Shown: in pieces, positions 6,423-13,546 of the stretch
Position numbering within the stretch: position 1 is the first letter of the stretch
How the letters are laid out: every line of letters starts with the position of its first letter
Source of the DNA: Tychonema litorale BBK16
GTDB lineage: Bacteria > Cyanobacteriota > Cyanobacteriia > Cyanobacteriales > Microcoleaceae
DNA: 13,648 nucleotides
Assembly: GCF_021648855.1 (NCBI RefSeq)
Contig: NZ_JAKJHX010000125.1
Coordinates: 1 to 13,648 of the forward strand
Direction of reading: 5' to 3'
Program-made: the position numbers and the translations under genes
Notes under the pieces: generated by a model
Told to the model about the DNA's origin: nothing
Database searches by the model: none
What the model saw: the letters and a program-made list of their open reading frames with translations, nothing else

Positions 6423-6950
6423 TTAAAAAAAGTCGATCGCAATTCGATCGCCGACTTTGAGACCAAGTTCAGCAGCGCGCCCACTACGGAGTTCGATTAC
6501 TTGATCCACAATGGTATCGGGGCCGTAAGTGGGACAAGGATCGGCTGTACAAGGAGGTGCTCCGGCTTGTATCGCTGTCACCACGCCATCTCGCAGAAAA
6601 ATCATATCCAGAGAAATCCGGCAATTTTTCATCCAAAAATTTACCCACCGCGCAGGTTTGAACTCAAACAGCATTCCCCTGTTATCGGGTAAAGATGTTC
6701 TGTACATTAAACCCATAGCCTGTTGTTCGGGGGTTTTAGCGACTTCGAGTTCAATAAGGCGATCGGCTATCCGAACTCTAGCAGAAACCGGCAAAACTTG
6801 ACCCGATGAAGTGGGTGTCGGAGACTGCGAGACCAAAATACCAGGATCACTATTACTTGCGACAGGCAATATCGGCGAACATCCCAGCAAAAATACAATT
6901 ACCCCAATTGGTAATAGGGCATGGGGCATTGGGCATGGGGCATTGGGCAT
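6423..6950 (-). CDS. DUF192-family lipoprotein
   Basis: A 175-residue protein with a lipoprotein signal (VIVFLLGC, Cys24 as the lipidated residue) followed by a Ser/Thr/Pro linker and a DUF192 domain from about 60 to the end. Domain landmarks are ELEVAKTPEQQAMGLMYR, TSLPDNRGMLFEF, VNFWMKNCRISLDMIFL and the closing IVDQVIELRSGRAAELGL. DUF192 has a known small beta-barrel structure but no firm function; the protein should sit on the outer face of a membrane. The first residues are encoded by a GGGCATG/GGGCATT heptamer array, so the start is uncertain: ATG at 6950 or the in-frame ATG at 6929 (MPHALLPIG), which still leaves a full signal. It lies 72 bases downstream of the regulator gene on the same strand, separated by another heptamer array; co-transcription is possible. 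Confidence 0.87.
   Translation of the reverse strand: MPNAPCPMPHALLPIGVIVFLLGCSPILPVASNSDPGILVSQSPTPTSSGQVLPVSARVRIADRLIELEVAKTPEQQAMGLMYRTSLPDNRGMLFEFKPARWVNFWMKNCRISLDMIFLRDGVVTAIQAGAPPCTADPCPTYGPDTIVDQVIELRSGRAAELGLKVGDRIAIDFF
6917..6950. repeat. Heptamer tandem repeat GGGCATG/GGGCATT at the DUF192 gene start
   Basis: About five heptamers alternate between GGGCATG and GGGCATT (period 14). On the minus strand they provide several ATG codons and the first residues of the DUF192 protein. Confidence 0.9.
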
Positions 6951-6965
6951 AAGAATTATGACTAC

Positions 6966-7019
6966 TGACTAATGACTAATGACTAATGACTAATGACTAA
7001 TGACTAATGACTAATGACT
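6966..7019. repeat. Heptamer tandem repeat (TGACTAA)7
   Basis: Seven exact copies of TGACTAA (6966-7014) and a partial eighth. The array ends three bases before the regulator's stop codon and fills most of the gap to the DUF192 gene. Such short tandem heptamers are a known cyanobacterial feature. Confidence 0.95.
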
Positions 7020-7022
7020 TCT

Positions 7023-7718
7023 TCAAGCTTCCCGCATCACATAACCTACACCGCGCACCGTCTGAATCAAACGTTTTTCGCCCTCATCTTCAATCTTGAT
7101 CCGCAAATAGCGAATGTAAACTTCTATCACATTGGATTCACCCAGAAAATCGTAACCCCAAACATTTTCCAGAATTTGTTCGCGAGTCAAAACTTCGCGG
7201 GGATGTTCCATCAAATACTTTAACAGTTCAAACTCTTTCATCGTCAGGTCGATCGCCCGTCCGTTGCGTAGGGCACGCCGACTAGCCAAATCTAGCACTA
7301 AATCGCCAAACCTCAATTGGTGATTGCTGCTGGTATCCGGCTGCAAATACAAGCGCACCAACTGCAAAAACTCCTCACTGCGGTAGGGCTTGAGAAAATA
7401 ATCATCCGCCCCAGCTTCTAGACAAGCCACGCGATCCTCTACTGTATCACGCCCGATCAATAGCAACATAGGCACTCGACTCCCCACACTCCTGATGTGA
7501 GAACATAGGGACAGCCCCGACTCTCCCCCCAACATTCTGTCAATTACAATCAAAGCTGGTTGTAATTCATGGGCTAAATGTTGACCTGTGGTGAGGTTAG
7601 AAGCGACTATTGGTTCGTAACCGGAGGATTTCAAGTCCATACTCAAGTGTCCGGCTAGAATTTCGTCTGTTTCTACGAGTAGAACACAAGGATTGCGATC
7701 GAGAATGAGTGCAGCCAT
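7023..7718 (-). CDS. OmpR/PhoB-type response regulator with atypical receiver (NblR-like)
   Basis: A 232-residue DNA-binding regulator. The receiver domain (about 10-125) has the phospho-acceptor position Asp60 (LIVIDRML) and Lys110 (FLKPY), but one residue of the acidic pair is Thr17 (VETDE) and the conserved Ser/Thr switch position is Ile88. The winged-helix domain (about 133-230) is well conserved: LTMKEFELLKYLMEHP, VLTREQILENVWGYDF, VIEVYIRYLRIKIE, TVRGVGYV. The receiver looks like NblR, the regulator of phycobilisome breakdown, which is known for an unusual receiver and phosphorylation-independent action. I cannot exclude another OmpR-type paralogue, so no symbol is given. I prefer the ATG at 7718; a GTG at 7754 adds twelve residues (MLQQEWSTSVNS) without family support. 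Neither start has a clear ribosome site. No histidine kinase gene is adjacent. Confidence 0.88.
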   Translation of the reverse strand: MAALILDRNPCVLLVETDEILAGHLSMDLKSSGYEPIVASNLTTGQHLAHELQPALIVIDRMLGGESGLSLCSHIRSVGSRVPMLLLIGRDTVEDRVACLEAGADDYFLKPYRSEEFLQLVRLYLQPDTSSNHQLRFGDLVLDLASRRALRNGRAIDLTMKEFELLKYLMEHPREVLTREQILENVWGYDFLGESNVIEVYIRYLRIKIEDEGEKRLIQTVRGVGYVMREA

Positions 7719-7817
7719 TGAATTGACCGATGTAGACCATTCCTGTTGTAGCACGTTTAATGGCAGTTGGCAGTTGACTGCGCCGCTCAGGATAAACTAC
7801 GTCGAAGGGTCGAAGGG

Positions 7818-7845
7818 TTGACTGTTTGCTGTTGACTGTTGGCTG
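7818..7845. repeat. Degenerate heptamer repeat TTGACTG/TTGGCTG
   Basis: Four heptamers: TTGACTG, TTTGCTG, TTGACTG, TTGGCTG. Just before them GTCGAAGG occurs twice in tandem (7801-7816). This array leads into the next heptamer array at 7850. Confidence 0.75.
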
Positions 7846-7849
7846 TTGT

Positions 7850-7920
7850 CAATTCCCAATTCCCCATTCCCAATTCCCCATTCCCAATTCCCCATTCCCA
7901 ATTCCCAATTCCCCATTCCC
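7850..7920. repeat. Heptamer tandem repeat CCCAATT/CCCCATT before rbsK
   Basis: About ten heptamers mixing CCCAATT and CCCCATT stop one base before the rbsK start codon. The frame stays open through the array and encodes Phe/Pro/Ile/Asn repeats, which can mislead start prediction. Confidence 0.95.
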
Positions 7921-7921
7921 T

Positions 7922-8872
7922 ATGACCATCATCGTATTCGGAAGTATCAATATCGACCTCGTTGCTAAAACCCCTCGGTTGCCGCTACCGGGGGAAACGA
8001 TTATTGGTAGCAATTTCTCGACGGTCGGAGGTGGGAAAGGAGCAAATCAAGCTGTGGCGGCCTCCCGTCTTGGGGCTTCTACTCACATGATTGGTCGAGT
8101 TGGCAATGATAAATTTGCTGAAGAGTTGTTGAACAATTTACAGTTTTATGGTTTAAATACAGACAATATATTGATTGATAAAAACACTCATTCAGGTGTG
8201 GCAATTATTGCCGTAGACGATTGCAGTCAAAATAATATTATTGTGATTCCGGGCGCGAATAATCATGTTGGTGACGCAGAGTTAGAATATCTAAAAAAAC
8301 TGTTGCCTGATGCTACATCCTTATTATTACAGTTAGAAATTCCCCTGGAAGTTGTACAAAGGGCGGCGTTTCTAGCTTGTGAAGCGGGGGTGCGAGTGAT
8401 TCTCGATCCGGCACCGGCTCGTTCCGATTTACCCATTGACCTTTATCCCCTAATTGACATAATTACGCCGAATGAAGTGGAGGCGAGTCAGTTAGTCGGT
8501 TTTGTGGTGAATGACACAGAAACTGCGATTCTCGCGGCAAAGGAGTTGCAGGAAAGGGGTGTCAAGAATGCGATCGTTAAATTGGGCGATCGGGGTGTGG
8601 TTGCTGTGATTGCCGATCGCACTTTGTTTGTCCCGCCTTTTGCAGTGGATGCGATCGATACTGTGGCTGCTGGTGATGCTTTTAACGGTGGTTTGGCGGC
8701 TGGATTAGATGCTGGTTTGTCGTTGTCAGAGGCAGTGGTTTGGGGGGCGGCTGCGGGGGCTTTGTGCGTGACTAAGATGGGGGCTCAGGTTGCTATGTGC
8801 GATCGCACAACTTTTGATGCTTTTTTGGAGGAAAAGAGAAGAGGTATTACCAGTCTGATATTGAAATATTAG
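7922..8872 (+). CDS. rbsK: Ribokinase (PfkB family sugar kinase)
   Basis: A 316-residue cytoplasmic kinase of the PfkB family, most like ribokinase, which phosphorylates ribose to ribose 5-phosphate with ATP. The N-terminus [14 protein letters not shown] with [10 protein letters not shown] is the ribokinase opening, followed by the sugar-binding [17 protein letters not shown] motif. The ATP-site signature is [17 protein letters not shown] with Asp252 as catalytic base. The TPNEVEA loop and KLGDRGV are also present. I placed the start at the ATG at 7922; the frame is open back to 7826, but those 32 residues are translated heptamer repeat and precede the family's normal first residue. No ribose transporter or rbsD is adjacent, so the physiological sugar remains inferred. 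Confidence 0.9.
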   Translation: MTIIVFGSINIDLVAKTPRLPLPGETIIGSNFSTVGGGKGANQAVAASRLGASTHMIGRVGNDKFAEELLNNLQFYGLNTDNILIDKNTHSGVAIIAVDDCSQNNIIVIPGANNHVGDAELEYLKKLLPDATSLLLQLEIPLEVVQRAAFLACEAGVRVILDPAPARSDLPIDLYPLIDIITPNEVEASQLVGFVVNDTETAILAAKELQERGVKNAIVKLGDRGVVAVIADRTLFVPPFAVDAIDTVAAGDAFNGGLAAGLDAGLSLSEAVVWGAAAGALCVTKMGAQVAMCDRTTFDAFLEEKRRGITSLILKY

Positions 8873-8887
8873 TCCTTATGCTATGAT
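8861..8887 (+). promoter_or_regulatory. Possible extended -10 promoter for the 8929 gene
   Basis: TATGAT at 8882-8887 is preceded by TGC, making an extended -10. TTGAAA at 8861-8866 could act as -35 with a short 15-base spacer. It overlaps the end of rbsK and lies about 40 bases upstream of the ATG at 8929. Confidence 0.35.
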
Positions 8888-8928
8888 GATTTTAACGGTC
8901 ACAGAATATAAATATATAGAAAAAGTAA

Positions 8929-9237
8929 ATGGAACCTCTACCCAATAGCTGGGCAGATATTCAGCCTCATACCATCTATCAAGCAACTAATGGACTGCTA
9001 ATATCTTGTAGTCAATCTCAAATTCAACTCGGAATTAAATATGACCAAAAAAATAAACATTTAAAAGCAATTGAAAAAGGAATTGTTGCCCCTCGTGGTA
9101 ATATTGGTCTTGTCCCTTCAGGAGTAGAAGACTATGAATTAAAATCAAAAGTGCTAGGCAAAGGAGGCGATCGCCGTTTTCACGGAAAAATTATAGATGG
9201 AGTCTTGTACTTCCCAGGTTTTATAACAGAACATTAA
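8929..9237 (+). CDS. Unknown small protein, first of a two-gene unit
   Basis: A 102-residue protein that I do not recognise. It has no signal or membrane segment. The second half is the more distinctive part: VAPRGNIGLVPSG, then KVLGKGGDRRFHGKI and IDGVLYFPGF near the end, with several basic residues and a histidine. A small, basic C-terminal part with R/H residues in a strand-rich pattern recalls free-standing toxin domains, but no named family can be assigned. The next gene starts 13 bases after this stop, so both are probably one transcript. The pair is visibly more AT-rich than rbsK or comF. The ATG at 8929 has only AGAAAAAG upstream, no proper Shine-Dalgarno sequence. Confidence 0.65.
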   Translation: MEPLPNSWADIQPHTIYQATNGLLISCSQSQIQLGIKYDQKNKHLKAIEKGIVAPRGNIGLVPSGVEDYELKSKVLGKGGDRRFHGKIIDGVLYFPGFITEH

Positions 9238-9250
9238 TTATCACCCAGCT

Positions 9251-9652
9251 ATGACACAACTACAATTAAAAAATCACCCTGTTTGGCGTGATTTAACTGA
9301 AATATTAGAAAATCTAGATGCCAAATCTCTTGTAGTAGAACATCTTGAATTATGCGATTATCAAGTCTGCGGTTACTGGGATGAACAAGATGAATTTTAT
9401 GAAGAAATTACCTTGCCTCGTTCCCTGTCTGCCGAATTAGTCAGTAGTTCGATTGGTGTTACGGGCAGAAAACGTTGGATTCAATTGAAATTTGTGCTGC
9501 AAACGGATAGGCTGAATCCTCAAAATTTGTCGAATTCTCATAATATAGAAAATTTGGGCGAATTGACCCTCATTTATGATGAAAATCTGCAATTTGTGGA
9601 TGAAAATTGGCAAATAAATATGGACTCTCCTTTGATAGGCAGACAAAAGTAA
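9251..9652 (+). CDS. Unknown small acidic protein, second of a two-gene unit
   Basis: A 133-residue protein that I do not recognise. It is soluble and rich in Glu and Asp, for example GYWDEQDEFYEEITLP (about 41-56) and IYDENLQFVDENWQI (about 109-123). A helical start (about 8-35) is followed by alternating strand-like segments such as KRWIQLKFVLQT. It begins 13 bases after the preceding stop, with no clear ribosome site, so it may depend on translation of its neighbour. A small acidic protein encoded directly after a small basic one is the usual order of a toxin-immunity pair; this is inference from size, charge and order alone. Confidence 0.65.
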   Translation: MTQLQLKNHPVWRDLTEILENLDAKSLVVEHLELCDYQVCGYWDEQDEFYEEITLPRSLSAELVSSSIGVTGRKRWIQLKFVLQTDRLNPQNLSNSHNIENLGELTLIYDENLQFVDENWQINMDSPLIGRQK

Positions 9653-9665
9653 TTTTGAGGTAGTT

Positions 9666-9752
9666 ATGATGAGTTTTTTTGATATGGCGATCGGTATGAT
9701 TCCTCGATCGCCCAAATCAGAGTTTTCTACCCAAAATCAGAGTAAATTCTGA
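9666..9752 (+). CDS. Possible 28-residue small protein or gene remnant
   Basis: ATG ATG at 9666 follows GAGGT (9658-9662) at a good distance, better than the ribosome sites of the two genes before it. The frame encodes MMSFFDMAIGMIPRSPKSEF and ends at TGA 9750-9752, shortly before a heptamer array at 9760. It may be a short real gene, or the start of a longer gene cut off by repeat expansion. I do not recognise the peptide. Confidence 0.25.
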   Translation: MMSFFDMAIGMIPRSPKSEFSTQNQSKF

Positions 9753-9759
9753 GCAAATG

Positions 9760-9800
9760 CCCAATTCCCAATTTCCAATTCCCAATTCCCAATTCCCAAT
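9760..9800. repeat. Heptamer tandem repeat CCCAATT downstream of comF
   Basis: About six copies of CCCAATT, one degenerate (TCCAATT), lie just beyond the comF stop codon. They use the same heptamer as the array before rbsK. Confidence 0.9.
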
Positions 9801-9808
9801 ACGCAATT

Positions 9809-10489
9809 TCAAGTCTTTTTCGGACTTGCAAGTGCGATAGTTCCATATACCGAAATTCCTGACTGCTTCAATGCTTTGATTGCCGATCGCACCGTAGTAC
9901 CGCTAGTATAAATATCATCGACTAACAACACCCGATCGCGCGGCAGTCGGCGGCGAAAATCCTTACCCAAAATTAAAGCATCCTTCATTTCTGCTTGTCT
10001 CTCCTGGGCCGAAAGCTCAAACAGCGGCTGCGTATATTTTACCCGCTCCAAACCGTCACGTTGCAAACGCAAACCAGTCAAATCGCAAAAACTTTCCGCC
10101 AAAAGCTCCGCCTGGTTAAATCCTCGTTCTTTCAGCTTTTTCTTGTGCAGCGGAATCGGTACGACGGTTAAATTGTCAATAGCTAATTCGGGATAATTTA
10201 GCCAAGCTTCCGCCATCAAGCAGCCGAGGGGTTTTGCTAATTGCGGATGATCATTATATTTCAAAGCTGCGATCGCCCTTTTCAGAGTTCCACCATACTC
10301 CCCCCACACAAACACAGCCTTGTCGGAATCCCACAATCGACCCGGATCGGCTAACTGACAGCGCTGAAGTTGCTTGCGGCAGTAAGGACAAAACTCTATT
10401 GCCACTGGTCGCTGACAAAGAGGACAGTTAGACTTAAGAAATAAATTGAGACAAGATTTGACCAATTCCGTCCATTTTCGCTGGTTCAT
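9809..10489 (-). CDS. comF: ComF-family phosphoribosyltransferase-like protein
   Basis: A 226-residue cytoplasmic protein of the ComF family, linked to DNA uptake in competent bacteria. The N-terminal zinc-binding part has two CxxC pairs, Cys22/Cys25 (CPLC) and Cys34/Cys37 (CPYC). The phosphoribosyltransferase domain follows: LTVVPIPLHKKKLKERGFNQ, the RVKYTQPLFELSAQER segment, and the PRPP loop VDDIYTSGTT at 190-199. Length and all motifs are normal. The ATG at 10489 has no clear Shine-Dalgarno sequence. It is divergent from the PEP-synthase-like gene across 71 bases. The role in competence is known for other species and assumed here. Confidence 0.92.
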   Translation of the reverse strand: MNQRKWTELVKSCLNLFLKSNCPLCQRPVAIEFCPYCRKQLQRCQLADPGRLWDSDKAVFVWGEYGGTLKRAIAALKYNDHPQLAKPLGCLMAEAWLNYPELAIDNLTVVPIPLHKKKLKERGFNQAELLAESFCDLTGLRLQRDGLERVKYTQPLFELSAQERQAEMKDALILGKDFRRRLPRDRVLLVDDIYTSGTTVRSAIKALKQSGISVYGTIALASPKKT

Positions 10490-10560
10490 ATTAAAATTGC
10501 AATAAGTGGTTAATAGGAAAAATCATAATTTTTAATCAGTTTGCTCAAAAGGCTAATAGC

Positions 10561-13050
10561 GTGGATCACCTCTACTGGCTAGACAAGATTCAATCATTAG
10601 ACCGGGATGTAGTGGGAGAAAAAGCATTCTACTTAAGCTGTTTAATGCAGAAAAATCATCCCGTCATACCGGGCTTTGTTGTTCCTGCAAAAACATTTTG
10701 GCGGTTTATAGAGTCCATCGACTGGTTGGAACCACTGTTTGCAGACTGGCCCAACTCTTCACTACACTTGAATGTCGATGACCCCAAACAACTCCAAGCC
10801 ATCGCCCGTAGCATTCGCCGACAAATCACCTCCACCAAACTGCCAGATTCCTTACTTTCCACTCTGGAGTCGGCTGTCAGTCAACTCAACTCCAAAGCAT
10901 TAATTTTTCGCCCTTTCCTGACTTCCCGACACCCGAACACAGCCGGAATGCTGGAATCTCAAGCAGTGTGGGCAGAACCAGAGGTGATCGAGGTCGGACT
11001 TAAACAAGCTTGGGCTGAACTTTTCAGAGCCCAAAAACTATTTTACTGGCAACGGTGCGGTATGAATATACGGGAAATTAATCCGGCAGTTTTGGTGCAG
11101 CCTCTCTCAAGTGCGATCGCCGCCGGTTCAGTGGAAACGAAAAGGGGTGAAGCGTGGGAAATCCAAGCCACCTGCGGTTTAGGAATGTCTCTTGCTAGGG
11201 GAGAAAGTATCCCCGATTACTATCAAGTGCAGCCGGAAACAGGCGAAGTCAAAATTCAGAGGCTGGGTTATAAAACATTAGCTTATAATCTAAAAATAGG
11301 CGGTCTAGATTCTGGTGAACAATCCTCGATCGGAAATTTCGATGCTTTGCCAATTCCTGATTCTAAATTTCCAATGCCAAATTCTGCTGGTAGTTGTTTG
11401 GATGTTTATGTATTGGGCGAAAAGGCGCAAACTGAATATGTCTTAAGTCAAGATCAATTGCAAAAGTTAATTGATTTGAGCAAAAAAGCCAAGGCGGAAT
11501 TTGACTCAGATCTAATTTTAGAGTGGACGATGAATCAGTCAGCAGAATGTGACGAACCGGAGTTTTATTTCACTCAAGTTTGTCTCCTGAAAAATAAACA
11601 AGTCCCGCAGAGATCGGAAAATCCGATCGCACTGTCAAACCAAAATGCGATCGCCCCAGATAGAACTCCTGCGGTACTCAAAGGTTTGGCTGCGGCATCT
11701 GGAAAAGTCAAAGCAATTGCCCAAGTTATGACTAATTCCCATGCAGAAGATGCGGAATTTGTAGCTGGGGGAATTTTGGTGGCGCGGGTAATTCCTCCCC
11801 ATTGGCTACCTTGGGTAAAAGTTGCTGCTGGGATTGTTTCGGAACAAGGTGGTATGACCGGTCATGGGGCGATTTTAGCTAGGGAGTTGGGAATTCCCGC
11901 AGTGGTGGGGGTTGCTGGTGCTACTCGCGCGATCGAGACTGGGGATTCGGTGTGGCTAGATGGCGACACCGGAGAAGTTTTTGCCTCTGGTCAAATTCAG
12001 CCTATTTCAGGGGCCGATCGCAATTATCGAGAAACACCAAACAGTACAGATTTGTCGAGTCAAGCCGCCAAAATGTCGATCGCCCATTATCAATTTCCCA
12101 CAGCCGCCCGATCGCATCTAGATCCCAAATCTCAGCCACCGGAATCAGCTCAATACCTTGCTAGTGCGCCAACAGCGACTCAACTATTGACTAATGTCAG
12201 CCAAAGTAGCTCGATCGAGCGTCTCAGAAATCTGCCCATTGATGGCATTGGATTAGTGCGATCGGAATTAATGGCAATAGAAGCTTTGGAAGGTCAAAAT
12301 CCCCAACTTTGGTTGAAAAATGGTTGGGAATCCGAATTTGTCGAGCGCATGGCGACTCAACTAAGTTTATTTGCTGCTGCTATCTTCCCCCGTCCAATAT
12401 TTTATCGTTCCCTGGATTTGCGGGAATCTGGAGCCCACGGCAGTTTCAGTTATACCTTTGAACCAGAATTATTTGATTGGGAATTAAAGGCACTAAAAAA
12501 AGTATGCGATTCAGGCTATACAAATATTAATTTAATTTTACCTTTCATGCGTTCTATTGAGGAGTTTTTATTTTGCAAACAGCGTTTAGAAACAAATTGG
12601 AAACAGCGACCTGCGGAGTTTAACCTATGGATTATGGCTGAAGTTCCTTCAGTTTTATTTTTATTACCAGATTACGTGAAAGCAGGCGTTCAAGGAATTT
12701 CCATCGGCACCAACGATTTAACTCAATTTATGTTAGGAGTTAATCGCAACTCCGCAGATATGGCTAGTGCTTTCAATGGGCGCGATCGACCGATGATGAG
12801 AGCGATCCAACAATTGATCGTTCAAGCTAAAGTAGCGGGAATTCCTTGCTCTATCTGTGGCGATGCTCCAGCTTTGTATCCAGAGATCATAGAATCCCTT
12901 GTGCTGTGGGGGATTTCGTCGATTTCTGTGAATGTGGATGCCGTGGAACGGACTTATCAGGCGATCGCCCGCGCCGAACAGCGGATCATCTTAGAATCTG
13001 CGCGATCGATCATTAAAAATAAGCATAAAAAAACTAGCTTTCAAAGTTAG
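10561..13050 (+). CDS. Phosphoenolpyruvate synthase-like protein with altered ATP-binding domain
   Basis: An 829-residue protein with the domain order of PEP synthase. The N-terminal PPDK-type domain is recognisable (GEKAFYLSCLMQ, VIPGFVVPAKTFWRF), but the usual VRSSATAED motif is FRPFLTSRH from Arg117 on, so normal ATP use is doubtful. The mobile phosphohistidine domain is intact: GGMTGHGAILARELGIPAVV with His435. The C-terminal PEP/pyruvate barrel has ISIGTNDLTQFMLGVNR and CSICGDAP with Cys766, the expected catalytic cysteine. The stretch at about 490-545, between the last two domains, is low-complexity and poorly alignable. Residues 261-275 (DALPIPDSKFPMPNS) look like translated heptamer repeat inserted in frame. 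The start is GTG at 10561 with AAGG about 9 bases upstream. It could be an active enzyme, a variant with another phosphate donor, or a regulator; the domains alone do not decide. Confidence 0.82.
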   Translation: MDHLYWLDKIQSLDRDVVGEKAFYLSCLMQKNHPVIPGFVVPAKTFWRFIESIDWLEPLFADWPNSSLHLNVDDPKQLQAIARSIRRQITSTKLPDSLLSTLESAVSQLNSKALIFRPFLTSRHPNTAGMLESQAVWAEPEVIEVGLKQAWAELFRAQKLFYWQRCGMNIREINPAVLVQPLSSAIAAGSVETKRGEAWEIQATCGLGMSLARGESIPDYYQVQPETGEVKIQRLGYKTLAYNLKIGGLDSGEQSSIGNFDALPIPDSKFPMPNSAGSCLDVYVLGEKAQTEYVLSQDQLQKLIDLSKKAKAEFDSDLILEWTMNQSAECDEPEFYFTQVCLLKNKQVPQRSENPIALSNQNAIAPDRTPAVLKGLAAASGKVKAIAQVMTNSHAEDAEFVAGGILVARVIPPHWLPWVKVAAGIVSEQGGMTGHGAILARELGIPAVVGVAGATRAIETGDSVWLDGDTGEVFASGQIQPISGADRNYRETPNSTDLSSQAAKMSIAHYQFPTAARSHLDPKSQPPESAQYLASAPTATQLLTNVSQSSSIERLRNLPIDGIGLVRSELMAIEALEGQNPQLWLKNGWESEFVERMATQLSLFAAAIFPRPIFYRSLDLRESGAHGSFSYTFEPELFDWELKALKKVCDSGYTNINLILPFMRSIEEFLFCKQRLETNWKQRPAEFNLWIMAEVPSVLFLLPDYVKAGVQGISIGTNDLTQFMLGVNRNSADMASAFNGRDRPMMRAIQQLIVQAKVAGIPCSICGDAPALYPEIIESLVLWGISSISVNVDAVERTYQAIARAEQRIILESARSIIKNKHKKTSFQS
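11347..11390. repeat. Degenerate heptamer repeat inside the PEP-synthase-like gene
   Basis: The sequence runs TTGCCAATTCCTGATTC, then AAATTTCCAATGCCAAATTC, a decayed form of the CCAATTC-type heptamers found in the spacers. It encodes PIPDSKFPMPNS in frame, between the N-terminal domain and the next conserved block. Confidence 0.55.
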
Positions 13051-13089
13051 GATATTATGATGACGAATAGGTTATTCCCAGGGGGAAAA

Positions 13090-13536
13090 ATGAAATCAAG
13101 AATTATTACAACCGCAGCCTTACTTGCGACTATCGCCTTTTTGACACCCCATCCAATCTCAGCTCAACCAGCCACCGAGAGTGGCACAAGACCAGGGTTT
13201 TGGCAACCAGGAGCACAAATTGACAATACTCGCAACCTGACGCTCATATTATTAAATCAGACAGGATTGAATTTAGAATATGGTCAGTCTGGCGTTGGTT
13301 TATCATCTTTGCCGATCGGAGCTACAAAAAATGTCCTAGTTCGTATCGGCAGTCGCACCGATGATATTGCTAATATTCCAATAAATGTCACAGGTGGAAC
13401 CACAACTTTGAAATACGACTATAGCGTGGATGCTCAGAAAAATATTGTGAGAGTTAGGATTACGACATCTGACGGACGGACTAGGCAAGATCGGTCAATC
13501 TATATTGATGAAAAAGGGCGAGTTTATTCGTTCTAA
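13090..13536 (+). CDS. Small secreted hypothetical protein
   Basis: A 148-residue protein of unknown function. Residues 1-25 are a clear signal peptide: MKSRIITTAALLATIAFL and a cleavage site after PISA. The mature part (about 120 residues) is rich in Thr, Asn, Gly and Val and alternates hydrophobic and polar residues (LTLILLNQTGLNLEYG, TTTLKYDYSV, IVRVRITT), which suggests an all-beta fold in the periplasm or outside. It has no cysteines and no lipobox. I chose the ATG at 13090 because AGGGGG lies directly upstream; the frame extends to 13057, but those eleven residues come before the basic start of the signal. It begins 39 bases after the PEP-synthase-like gene and may share its transcript. 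Confidence 0.78.
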   Translation: MKSRIITTAALLATIAFLTPHPISAQPATESGTRPGFWQPGAQIDNTRNLTLILLNQTGLNLEYGQSGVGLSSLPIGATKNVLVRIGSRTDDIANIPINVTGGTTTLKYDYSVDAQKNIVRVRITTSDGRTRQDRSIYIDEKGRVYSF

Positions 13537-13546
13537 TTTACAAAAT

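Noticed and set aside
9810..9828. CAAGTC/GACTTG hairpin at the comF 3' end as a terminator
   Set aside because: The stem has only six pairs, lies inside the coding end and is not followed by a U-tract on the minus strand.
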